From: Vulcanimicrobiota bacterium
GTDB lineage: Bacteria; Eremiobacterota; Eremiobacteria; Baltobacterales; Baltobacteraceae
Reading direction: 5' to 3'
DNA length: 7,290 nucleotides
Assembly (NCBI GenBank): GCA_030042755.1
Contig: JASHZC010000275.1
Span: forward strand, 1 to 7,290
Position numbers and translations under genes: made by a program. Position 1 is the first letter of the stretch, and every line of letters begins with the position of its first letter. The notes beneath the pieces are model-generated. The model was not told the origin of the DNA, made no database searches, and was given only the letters and a program-made list of their open reading frames with translations. Shown here one piece after another: positions 1-6,182 of this stretch.

Positions 1-728
1 CGATCTCCAATCTGATGCAGCATCGCGCATTGCGAAAATGCCGAGAGCATCTTGTGCGTCGAGTTGATGCACATGTCGACACCGGCTTGCGTCGCCGAGA
101 TCGGCAAGTCCGGATGAAACTGGAAATGCGGCCCCCATGCCTCGTCGACGAGCAGCAGTTTTCCCGCGCCGTGCACGATGTGTTCGATCGCGACCAAATC
201 GGCCGCGACCCCGTAGTACGTCGGTGAAACCAAGTAGACCGCCTTGACGTCGGGATGCTCTTCGAGCGTGCGGACGATGGTCTCCGGCGTAACCGCATTG
301 TCCATATGCATCTCTTGATCGACCGCGGGCGGCATGTAGATGGGATGCGCGCCGCTCATGACTAAACCGCCGAGCATAGATTTGTGCGAATTGCGTGGCA
401 CCGCGATCTTCTCGCCCGGATTCAGCGCGGTCATCATCATGCATTGATTGCCGCTGGTCGAACCGTTGATCAGGAAGTACGTGCGGTCGGCTCCATACGC
501 CTGAGCCGCTAATTCTTGCGCTTCACGAATCGACTCGGTTGGCTGCAGCAAATCGTCGATGCCGGGCATCGGCGTCAGGTCGATCGCTAGAATGTTGTCG
601 CCGACGAATTCGCGGAAAGATCGATCGGTGCCGCGTCCCTGCATGTGACCGGGCGTATGAAACGGCAACACACCCGAGTCGACGTACTCGAGCAGCGCGG
701 CGAAGTACGGAGTGCGCTCTTGATCCAA
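1..728 (-). CDS. Orn/Lys/Arg decarboxylase (PLP fold type I), 5' part only
   Basis: This is a pyridoxal-phosphate enzyme predicted to decarboxylate a basic amino acid (arginine, lysine or ornithine) to a polyamine precursor in the cytoplasm. The first 242 codons are present and the C-terminus lies beyond the left edge. Visible motifs are PFHTPGHMQG near residues 22-31, the NGSTSGN PLP-phosphate loop, SPTYYGVAADL, Asp195 in VDEAWGPHF (pyridine-nitrogen ligand) and the Schiff-base lysine Lys226 in STHKMLSAFSQ. The protein starts directly at the catalytic domain, like Bacillus SpeA. It lacks the N-terminal wing domain of E. coli CadA/AdiA, yet the AW and STHKxLxAFSQ motifs resemble those E. coli enzymes. 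The chosen start is TTG at 728, giving MDQERTPYFAALLEY, which matches the family's N-terminal length. No ATG lies upstream of the conserved HMQG. The bioB stop TAA is in the same frame, one codon upstream. I see no clear Shine-Dalgarno, so translation is probably coupled to bioB. The family is confident; the substrate is not determinable. Confidence 0.9.
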   Translation of the reverse strand, partial: MDQERTPYFAALLEYVDSGVLPFHTPGHMQGRGTDRSFREFVGDNILAIDLTPMPGIDDLLQPTESIREAQELAAQAYGADRTYFLINGSTSGNQCMMMTALNPGEKIAVPRNSHKSMLGGLVMSGAHPIYMPPAVDQEMHMDNAVTPETIVRTLEEHPDVKAVYLVSPTYYGVAADLVAIEHIVHGAGKLLLVDEAWGPHFQFHPDLPISATQAGVDMCINSTHKMLSAFSQCAMLHQIGD

Positions 729-731
729 GGA

Positions 732-1715
732 TTATGCCATGACTTCGAAGCCGAGCCGGTCGAGCATCGCGAAGTCATCTTGATCGCTGCGGCCGCTGGT
801 CGTCAAGTAGTTTCCAAGCACGATCCCGCTGGCTCCGCTACGCATCCCCAGATCCTGCAATCCTTGCAGCGTGATCTCGCGCCCGCCGGCAAAACGCACG
901 AGCGCTTTTGGAAGCGCGAGCCGCGCCATCGCGACGAATCGCAGCGCTTCGACGGGTTCGACGAGCGAGCGATCCTGAAACGGCGTCCCCGGCCGCGGAT
1001 TAAGGAAGTTTATGGGCACTTCCTCTGGATCGAGCGTCTGCAGCGTGCATAGGAAATCGATCCGATCGTCGATCGTCTCGCCCATCCCGATGATGCCTCC
1101 GCAGCAGATGTCCAAACCGGCGTCGCGCACGAGTTGCAACGTCTCCATGCGTTCGTCGAACGTGTGCGTCGTGCACACCGAAGGGAAATACCGACGCGAC
1201 GTCTCGAGGTTGTGATTGACTTTGTCGACGCCAGCAGCTACGAGCGCGGCAACCTGGTGTTCGCGCAAGATGCCGAGCGACACCGCCACGGTAAGCGGAA
1301 GCTGCGACTTGATCGCGCGTACCGCTTCGCACACGCGCCCGAGCAACCGCGGAGAAGGGCCGCGAACCGCGACCACGATGCAAAATTCTCCCGCTCCGCG
1401 CGCGTACGCGTCGCGCGCCGCATTGAGGAACCCCTCCACGTTCGAGAGCGGCTCGGCCTCGACGTCGGAAGCGAACCGCGCGCTCTGCGAACAGAAATGA
1501 CAATCCTCGCTACAGCCGCCTTTTTTTGCGTTGTACAGCACTTCGACCGCGATCGCGTTCCCGCAATACTGGGCACGCACTTCATCGGCGAGCGAAAGCA
1601 GATCGGGAACGTCTTCGCTCGGAAGACTTGCCAGCGCTTCGAGCAGCGCGCGATCCGCGGGCAGTTGCGCGGTCAGCACGCGTTCGCGCGCGGTGGTCAT
1701 GGTTGGGTGGGACAA
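732..1715 (-). CDS. bioB: Biotin synthase BioB (radical SAM), unusual cluster ligands
   Basis: BioB inserts sulfur into dethiobiotin to form biotin, the last step of the pathway. It is a 327-residue radical SAM TIM barrel. The SAM-cluster motif CSEDCHFC supplies Cys68, Cys72 and Cys75. Other family motifs are NHNLETS (167-173), CTTHTFDER (181-189), GGIIGMGE (206-213), VPINFLNPRPGTP (233-245) and RFAGGRE (274-280). Against the E. coli auxiliary [2Fe-2S] ligands Cys97, Cys128, Cys188 and Arg260, this protein has Cys112, Ala144, Cys204 and Arg274, so one cysteine ligand is missing. Additional cysteines are Cys181 and Cys205. The protein ends soon after LGFEV, as in Bacillus BioB, without the E. 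coli C-terminal tail. The start used is TTG at 1715, with GAGG 10 nt upstream. ATG at 1700 (MTTARERVL) is an alternative without a visible Shine-Dalgarno. It is the fourth gene of the bio operon, 31 nt after bioD. Confidence 0.96.
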   Translation of the reverse strand: MSHPTMTTARERVLTAQLPADRALLEALASLPSEDVPDLLSLADEVRAQYCGNAIAVEVLYNAKKGGCSEDCHFCSQSARFASDVEAEPLSNVEGFLNAARDAYARGAGEFCIVVAVRGPSPRLLGRVCEAVRAIKSQLPLTVAVSLGILREHQVAALVAAGVDKVNHNLETSRRYFPSVCTTHTFDERMETLQLVRDAGLDICCGGIIGMGETIDDRIDFLCTLQTLDPEEVPINFLNPRPGTPFQDRSLVEPVEALRFVAMARLALPKALVRFAGGREITLQGLQDLGMRSGASGIVLGNYLTTSGRSDQDDFAMLDRLGFEVMA

Positions 1716-1725
1716 CGTCGGTGAA

Positions 1726-1729
1726 CCTC
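1726..1729 (-). promoter_or_regulatory. Candidate Shine-Dalgarno for bioB
   Basis: GAGG on the minus strand lies 10 nt before the TTG at 1715 and 25 nt before the ATG at 1700. It therefore favours the TTG start for bioB. The spacing is a little long, so this is suggestive only. It sits in the 31-nt gap between bioD and bioB, the largest non-coding stretch in the window, where I see no terminator hairpin. Confidence 0.4.
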
Positions 1730-1746
1730 GTGGCCTTGGGGAAATT

Positions 1747-2394
1747 CTAGGGAATGTGGCTACGAAACAATTCCGCGCCGGTTTTCACCGATGCCGGCTC
1801 GTCTTCGCCGAACGGCAAAATGCCAAGAATGTTGACCTTTCCCTGCAGCGTGCGCACGACGTCGTTGCGATAGTGGTCGGCCATCGGCCCCCATCGCTCG
1901 ACGAGCATCGCACCGGCGAGACGTATCCCGCCGCGCTCGCACTGCGCAATCGTCAGCAGCGCGTGATTGATGCAGCCTTGTCGTAAACCGACGGCGAGTA
2001 CGGTTGCGAACTGGCCGAGCACGGCGACGTGGCCGAAGTGCTCGCGAGCGTTGAGCGGCACCATCAACCCGCCCGCGCCTTCGGCGACGATATCGGTGTC
2101 GATATGCGCGATGGCGTCGACCAATTCGCTCGCATACACCTCCGGCTGCCCTTCCGCCAATGCCGCCGACCATGGATCGGCCGCCTTTTCATAGCGTGCC
2201 AATTCGAGCGAACGCACGCCCGCAAGGCTGCCCGCGCGTGCCGCGTCACCGGGAACGCCTGGCGGAAGGCCGGTCTGTACCAACTTCACCACCGTCGTCG
2301 CCATGCCGGCATTCTTGAGAGCGAGCGCCAGCGACGCCGCAACGCGCGTCTTGCCGACGTCGGTATCGGTGCCGGTTACGAAGTAACGATGCAT
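1747..2394 (-). CDS. bioD: Dethiobiotin synthetase BioD
   Basis: BioD is the ATP-dependent carboxylase that closes the ureido ring of 7,8-diaminopelargonate (DAPA) with CO2 to give dethiobiotin, acting in the cytoplasm as a dimer. The 215-residue length is normal for the family. The P-loop GTDTDVGKT spans residues 8-16, with Lys15 and Thr16. The catalytic Lys37 sits in KLVQTG, at the same number as in E. coli. EGAGG (105-109) is the second nucleotide/substrate loop, and GCINHALLT (140-148) matches the conserved GCINHAxLT helix. One oddity is Leu38, where the usual motif is KPVxSG or KPVQTG with proline. It starts with ATG, has AAGG 9 nt upstream, and overlaps the end of bioF by 19 nt, pointing to co-transcription and coupling. 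The family assignment is secure. Confidence 0.96.
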   Translation of the reverse strand: MHRYFVTGTDTDVGKTRVAASLALALKNAGMATTVVKLVQTGLPPGVPGDAARAGSLAGVRSLELARYEKAADPWSAALAEGQPEVYASELVDAIAHIDTDIVAEGAGGLMVPLNAREHFGHVAVLGQFATVLAVGLRQGCINHALLTIAQCERGGIRLAGAMLVERWGPMADHYRNDVVRTLQGKVNILGILPFGEDEPASVKTGAELFRSHIP

Positions 2395-3476
2395 TGCGAT
2401 AGACCTTGCACGAAAAGATCGATGTGTTCGCTCTGGTGATCGGATCTAAGGCAGAGCCGAAGACGCGAGCTTCCCGGCGGAACCGTTGGAGGGCGTATCG
2501 CCGGTGCCACGATGTTCATCGCTTCGAGCGCGGCCGAGACTTCTACCGCTCGCGACTCGCTGCCCAGAATGACGGGCACGATCGGCGAGGGATCGTCGAT
2601 AACCGGTAGCCCTAGCGATCGCAAACCCGCGCGCATACGTTTCACGTTGGCGTGTAGAAGCCGTCGGGCCTCGTCGCCGTCGCGTATCAGCACCAGCGCT
2701 ACGCGAGCGGCGAGTGCGACCGCAGGCGGAAGCGCCGTGTCGAAGATGAACGGACGCGCGGTATTGACGAGCAATTCGATAACGCTCGCGGGACCGGCGA
2801 TGAAGCCTCCGAGTCCGCCGAACGCCTTTGAGAGCGTGCCCATGACCACGATGCGCGGATCGGAAAGCGCACTTGCGCGGCCCGTCCCTTGTGGACCGAC
2901 CGTTCCAAGCGCGTGCGCTTCGTCGATCAGCAAAACGTCGCGCTCGTAGCGGTCCAGAGCCATTGCCTCGAGATCGGCCGCATCGCCGTCCATGCTGAAG
3001 ATCGACTCGGTAACGATCAGTGCGGAGTTGCGACGCTCGCCTCGCGCAGGTAGGGCACGGTGCGGATAGATGAATCGCTCGACGTACGTGCTGCGTATGC
3101 CGTCAATCAGGCTTGCATGATTCAGCCGGTCCGAATACACGCAATCGACGGTTTTCGCCAGCGTGGCGATCGATCCGAGCGCGGCGTGGTAGCCGGACGA
3201 AAACAGCAGCGCTCGTTCGCGGCCAAGCCACTGCGCGAGCTCTTCTTCCAGCAGCGAATGTTCGCGGTGTGCTCCGCCCAGGAGCCTTGCACCGCCCGAA
3301 CCGACGCGCACCGCGCGACGAAGAGCTTCGACAACCTGCGGATGCCGCGCGAGTCCGAGGTAATCGTTCGACGAAAAGTCGAGTACGTTGGACGGCGGGC
3401 GCGAGCGAATCTGGCGGTAACGTCCCTGCGCACGGATCTCGTCGACGATCGCCGTCACGCGATCGAGGTACGTCAA
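2376..3476 (-). CDS. bioF: 8-amino-7-oxononanoate synthase BioF
   Basis: BioF is a PLP-dependent alpha-oxoamine synthase that condenses L-alanine with a pimeloyl thioester to 8-amino-7-oxononanoate (KAPA), releasing CO2. The 366-residue protein carries FSSNDYLGLARHP (34-46), GSGGARLLGGAHREHSLLE (59-77), FSSGYHAALG (92-101), DRLNHASLIDG with His120 (117-127), DEAHALGTVG (185-194) and the Schiff-base Lys217 in GTLSKAFGG. It is slightly shorter than E. coli BioF. The start is TTG at 3476, supported by GGAG 8 nt upstream and by the TTGA overlap with the bioA stop codon. No ATG is available before the conserved core. The C-terminal RPPTVPPGSSRLRLCLRS segment is intact apart from Cys at a usual Ser position. 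BioF could be confused with KBL or serine palmitoyltransferase, but the bio context settles the call. Confidence 0.95.
   Translation of the reverse strand: MTYLDRVTAIVDEIRAQGRYRQIRSRPPSNVLDFSSNDYLGLARHPQVVEALRRAVRVGSGGARLLGGAHREHSLLEEELAQWLGRERALLFSSGYHAALGSIATLAKTVDCVYSDRLNHASLIDGIRSTYVERFIYPHRALPARGERRNSALIVTESIFSMDGDAADLEAMALDRYERDVLLIDEAHALGTVGPQGTGRASALSDPRIVVMGTLSKAFGGLGGFIAGPASVIELLVNTARPFIFDTALPPAVALAARVALVLIRDGDEARRLLHANVKRMRAGLRSLGLPVIDDPSPIVPVILGSESRAVEVSAALEAMNIVAPAIRPPTVPPGSSRLRLCLRSDHQSEHIDLFVQGLSQCIVTS
2404..2407 (-). promoter_or_regulatory. Shine-Dalgarno of bioD inside the bioF 3' end
   Basis: AAGG on the minus strand lies 9 nt before the bioD ATG at 2394. It is embedded in the final codons of bioF, consistent with ribosome hand-over between the overlapping genes. 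Confidence 0.5.
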
Positions 3477-4669
3477 AGCGAGCGCTCCAACGCAAGCGAA
3501 AGCGCGTCGAAGAATCCCTGAATTTCGCTATCCGTTGACGAAAGCGGCGGCACGAGCTGAACGACGGGTCCGATCGGTCGCGTGAAATACCCGAGATCGT
3601 AGAGTGCGTTTGCGACGGGCCAGGCGCGCGAAGCATCAGCCAGCTCGATACCGATCATCGTTCCGGCTTGGCGAACTTCGCGCACGTTCGGAGACGTGCG
3701 CAACGCGACAATTCTATCCCCAGCAACGCGTGCGATCGCATTCGCCCGATCGAGCGTCCCCTCGCGCTCGAAGAGATCGAGCGATGCGAGCGCCGCAGCG
3801 CATGCAATCGGATTTCCGGCATACGAATGTCCGTGGAAGAATTGCTTGCGCTCTTCGGGTTGTCCGAGAAATGCATCGTAGATGCGCCGTCGCGCGAGCA
3901 CGGCGCTCAGCGCGAGCGTGCCGCCGGTTATTCCTTTGCCCAAGCAAAGCATGTCGGGCCGCAGCGCGAGCTGTTCGCACGCGAACATCGTTCCAGTACG
4001 GCCAAAGCCGGTAGCGATTTCGTCAACGATGACGAGCGGCGTGCACGATTGCAGCGGCCGGTAGCGCTCCGCGCTCACGAGGCGCATGCCCGCGGCCGCT
4101 TGGACGATCGGTTCCACCACGATGGCGGCTACGTCGTCCGCCGCCAGATCGTCGACGTCTTCGTACGCGCGCGTTTCGAATGTAATCGCTCCGTAGTGCG
4201 ATTTGAACACGGCGATATCCGAAAGGCTCATCGCGCCCGTGGTGTCACCGTGATACGCATCGACCAGGCGCAGGAAACGCGTTCGTTGGGGCTGACCGGA
4301 GTGCTGCCAGAAGTGCAACGCCATCTTGACGGCGGCCTCGATCGCGCTCGCGCCGTCGCTTCCGAAGAACGCATAATCCATCCCGGTGCGCTCGCACAGC
4401 TCGGTAGCGAGTTCCTCAGCCGCGGGATTGGTGGCTCCGAGTGTCGTCGCATGATCGAGACACGCCGCTTGGCGCGAGATCGCATCGACAATGAAGGGAT
4501 GCCCATGTCCGTGGATCGTCGTCCAGATCGAGCTCACCGCATCGAATACGGCGCGGCCGCGCGCGTCGATCAGCGTCGTACCCTCGCCGCGCACAAACGT
4601 CCGCGAGCCCGCGTCGAAGGACTGCATCTGGGTGAACGGAAGCCAGAGGCGGGATATCGTCGAGATCAT
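3473..4669 (-). CDS. bioA: Adenosylmethionine/lysine-8-amino-7-oxononanoate aminotransferase BioA
   Basis: BioA is a class III PLP aminotransferase converting KAPA to 7,8-diaminopelargonate (DAPA). From ATG 4669 it has 398 residues, with LWLPFTQMQSF (8-18), SSIWTTIHGHGHP (46-58), GSDGASAIEAAVKMA (103-117), YHGDTTGAMSLS (139-150), VDEIATGFGRTG (215-226) containing Asp216, the Schiff-base Lys245 in LGKGITGG, and FFHGHSYAGNP (277-287). The N-terminal motif resembles Bacillus BioA (WLPFTQ) rather than E. coli (WHPYT): Phe12 replaces E. coli Tyr17. This hints at lysine rather than SAM as amino donor, which is an inference. An in-frame ATG at 4708 would add 13 residues and overlap the divergent monooxygenase by 41 nt. 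I prefer 4669 because the upstream extension shows no family motif, although its GGAG sits only 3 nt away. It is the first gene of the operon, and no separate promoter region exists upstream. Confidence 0.95.
   Translation of the reverse strand: MISTISRLWLPFTQMQSFDAGSRTFVRGEGTTLIDARGRAVFDAVSSIWTTIHGHGHPFIVDAISRQAACLDHATTLGATNPAAEELATELCERTGMDYAFFGSDGASAIEAAVKMALHFWQHSGQPQRTRFLRLVDAYHGDTTGAMSLSDIAVFKSHYGAITFETRAYEDVDDLAADDVAAIVVEPIVQAAAGMRLVSAERYRPLQSCTPLVIVDEIATGFGRTGTMFACEQLALRPDMLCLGKGITGGTLALSAVLARRRIYDAFLGQPEERKQFFHGHSYAGNPIACAAALASLDLFEREGTLDRANAIARVAGDRIVALRTSPNVREVRQAGTMIGIELADASRAWPVANALYDLGYFTRPIGPVVQLVPPLSSTDSEIQGFFDALSLALERSL
3485..3488 (-). promoter_or_regulatory. Shine-Dalgarno of bioF inside the bioA 3' end
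   Basis: GGAG on the minus strand lies 8 nt before TTG 3476, within the last codons of bioA. It decides in favour of the TTG start for bioF, whose first two bases overlap the bioA TGA. Confidence 0.6.
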
Positions 4670-6182
4670 GAACTCCGCAAACGTTCGCGTGGACGCTCCG
4701 GTTATCATCGTCGGGGGAGGGCCGGTTGGGCTCTCGCTCGCGCTTGGGCTTGCGCGTTACGGAACGCGGTCGATCGTTCTCGAGCGTAACGCTAGCCCGG
4801 CCCAAGAGTCGCGCGCTGCGGTGATCTGGCCGCGCACGCAAGAGATCTTGCGCGACTGGGGAGTCTACGACGCCATTCGAGCGGCGGGCCGTTTTTCACG
4901 CGTGCTGCGCGCGATCAATGCCCGCACCCAGCGCCCATTGATTACCGTCGACTTTTCGACCATCGACGACATTTTCGACGACGCCGGAGCCCTGCTGCTT
5001 CCCCAAAGCGACACAGAGCGGGTCCTTCGCGGCCTCGTCGACGCACAGGCGCTGTGCGAATTACGTACCGGCGCAGACGTTACAGGTTTGCACCAAAACG
5101 GCGACTACGTCGACGTCTTTTTCGAGGCGCAGGGCGCCACGCACAGCGCACGAGCGTCGTTCGTCGTGGGATGTGACGGTGCGCACGGCATCGTGCGTCA
5201 CGCCCTTGGCTTGACGCTGCAAGGCATGACGTATGACTCGCGGATCGTGCTGAGTGACGAAACCCTTGCCGAGGGCGTCACCGTCGAGGGCGATGCGCGA
5301 GCGCGTCTCGATCTTCCGGGAATGCGCTTGGCAATACGTTTTGGCGAACGAACGTGGCGTATGATCGCCTCGGTGCCGAAGTCGATCAGCGACGAGGACG
5401 CGCTCTCGCCGTTCGCGCATCTCCAGCGCACGCGCGAATTGTTCGGCGACGTCGAGACGCACACGGAATGGAGCAGTTTGTTCAAGATCCACCGCCGTCA
5501 CGCGCAGCGTTTCCTGGTCGGACGAGTTGCCCTCGCCGGCGACGCGGCGCACCTGAACAGCCCGGCCGGCGCGCAAGGCATGAACTCCGGCATTCAAGAT
5601 GCCGCCAATCTCGCATGGAAACTTGCGGTTGCATTGCGCAACGGCGAATGCGCGAGCACACTGCTCGAGAGTTACGACGCAGAACGTCGTGAGATGGTGA
5701 CCGACACGATCGAGCGATTCACCGATCGTTTGACCCGTATGGGCCTTGGATTTCCGTTGCGAGCACGGCAATTCGTGGGGCGTGCTTTTTCGCGAGCCGT
5801 GCGCGGTCCCGGCATGCAAAGAAAAATCTGCCGCGGCGTCGGGATGCTGAGCGGGCGCTATGCGGCCTCGCCGATCATCGACGGCCGTCATCCGCTCGCG
5901 GGCAGACGTATCGACGATGTGCGGCTTCCCGATGGTTCGCGCTTGAACGCGCGGCGCGCCGGCGAAGCGATCTTGGTCGTCGCCGGGGATCTTCCACTCG
6001 ATCTTCCGCACGTTCGAATTGCGACTCCGCCCAAACGATGGCACGTAAAACCACCCGTCGTGCTCGTCGTTCGTCCAGACGGATGCGTGAGCGCGGTCGT
6101 GGAGAAGCCGACGTTCGTTCGAATCGAGACGGCCTGGCGCCGCGCTTTCTGCAACGCCATTCCACTGCCGGCCCTTGTCTAA
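4668..6182 (+). CDS. FAD-dependent aromatic-ring monooxygenase (class A, FAD_binding_3 family)
   Basis: This is a 504-residue single-component flavoprotein hydroxylase that would use NAD(P)H and O2 to hydroxylate a small, probably phenolic, substrate. The Rossmann loop VGGGPVG (15-21) is followed by Glu39 in VLER for the FAD ribose. VVGCDGAHGIVR (166-177) is the DG motif (NADPH/FAD contact), and ALAGDAAHLNSPAGAQGMN (289-306 region) is the GD/FAD-ribityl motif. The C-terminal third has HPLAGRRIDDVRLPDG and LVVRPDG, typical of the thioredoxin-like tail of MhpA- or PgaE-type hydroxylases. The start is ATG 4668. The same frame stays open back to 4491, but that stretch is antisense to conserved bioA coding and shows no family motif, so I exclude it. 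No good Shine-Dalgarno is visible. The MFS gene overlaps its end, suggesting uptake plus oxidation of one compound. It could equally be a biosynthetic tailoring oxygenase; the substrate is unknown. Confidence 0.9.
   Translation: MNSANVRVDAPVIIVGGGPVGLSLALGLARYGTRSIVLERNASPAQESRAAVIWPRTQEILRDWGVYDAIRAAGRFSRVLRAINARTQRPLITVDFSTIDDIFDDAGALLLPQSDTERVLRGLVDAQALCELRTGADVTGLHQNGDYVDVFFEAQGATHSARASFVVGCDGAHGIVRHALGLTLQGMTYDSRIVLSDETLAEGVTVEGDARARLDLPGMRLAIRFGERTWRMIASVPKSISDEDALSPFAHLQRTRELFGDVETHTEWSSLFKIHRRHAQRFLVGRVALAGDAAHLNSPAGAQGMNSGIQDAANLAWKLAVALRNGECASTLLESYDAERREMVTDTIERFTDRLTRMGLGFPLRARQFVGRAFSRAVRGPGMQRKICRGVGMLSGRYAASPIIDGRHPLAGRRIDDVRLPDGSRLNARRAGEAILVVAGDLPLDLPHVRIATPPKRWHVKPPVVLVVRPDGCVSAVVEKPTFVRIETAWRRAFCNAIPLPALV

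Noticed and set aside
1134..1724. Open frame of 196 codons on the plus strand
   Set aside because: It is antisense to bioB, has no recognisable domain and is Arg-rich, so it is a shadow.
1716..1746. Terminator or attenuator in the bioD-bioB gap
   Set aside because: The 31 nt show no stable hairpin followed by a T run. They contain only the candidate bioB ribosome site.
4491..4667. N-terminal extension of the monooxygenase to ATG 4491
   Set aside because: The extension reads antisense through conserved bioA codons and contains no family sequence. The Rossmann motif begins about 12 residues after ATG 4668, the usual place for this family.
4600..4760. BirA-type operator or sigma-70 promoter between the divergent clusters
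   Set aside because: I found no TTGTAAAC/GTTTACAA-like inverted repeat and no convincing -35/-10 pair in either direction. GATAAC near 4701-4706 on the minus strand is only a weak -10 resemblance.
3668..4789. Open frame of 373 codons on the plus strand
   Set aside because: It lies opposite bioA, whose catalytic motifs are intact. The composition is Arg-rich and no domain is recognisable.
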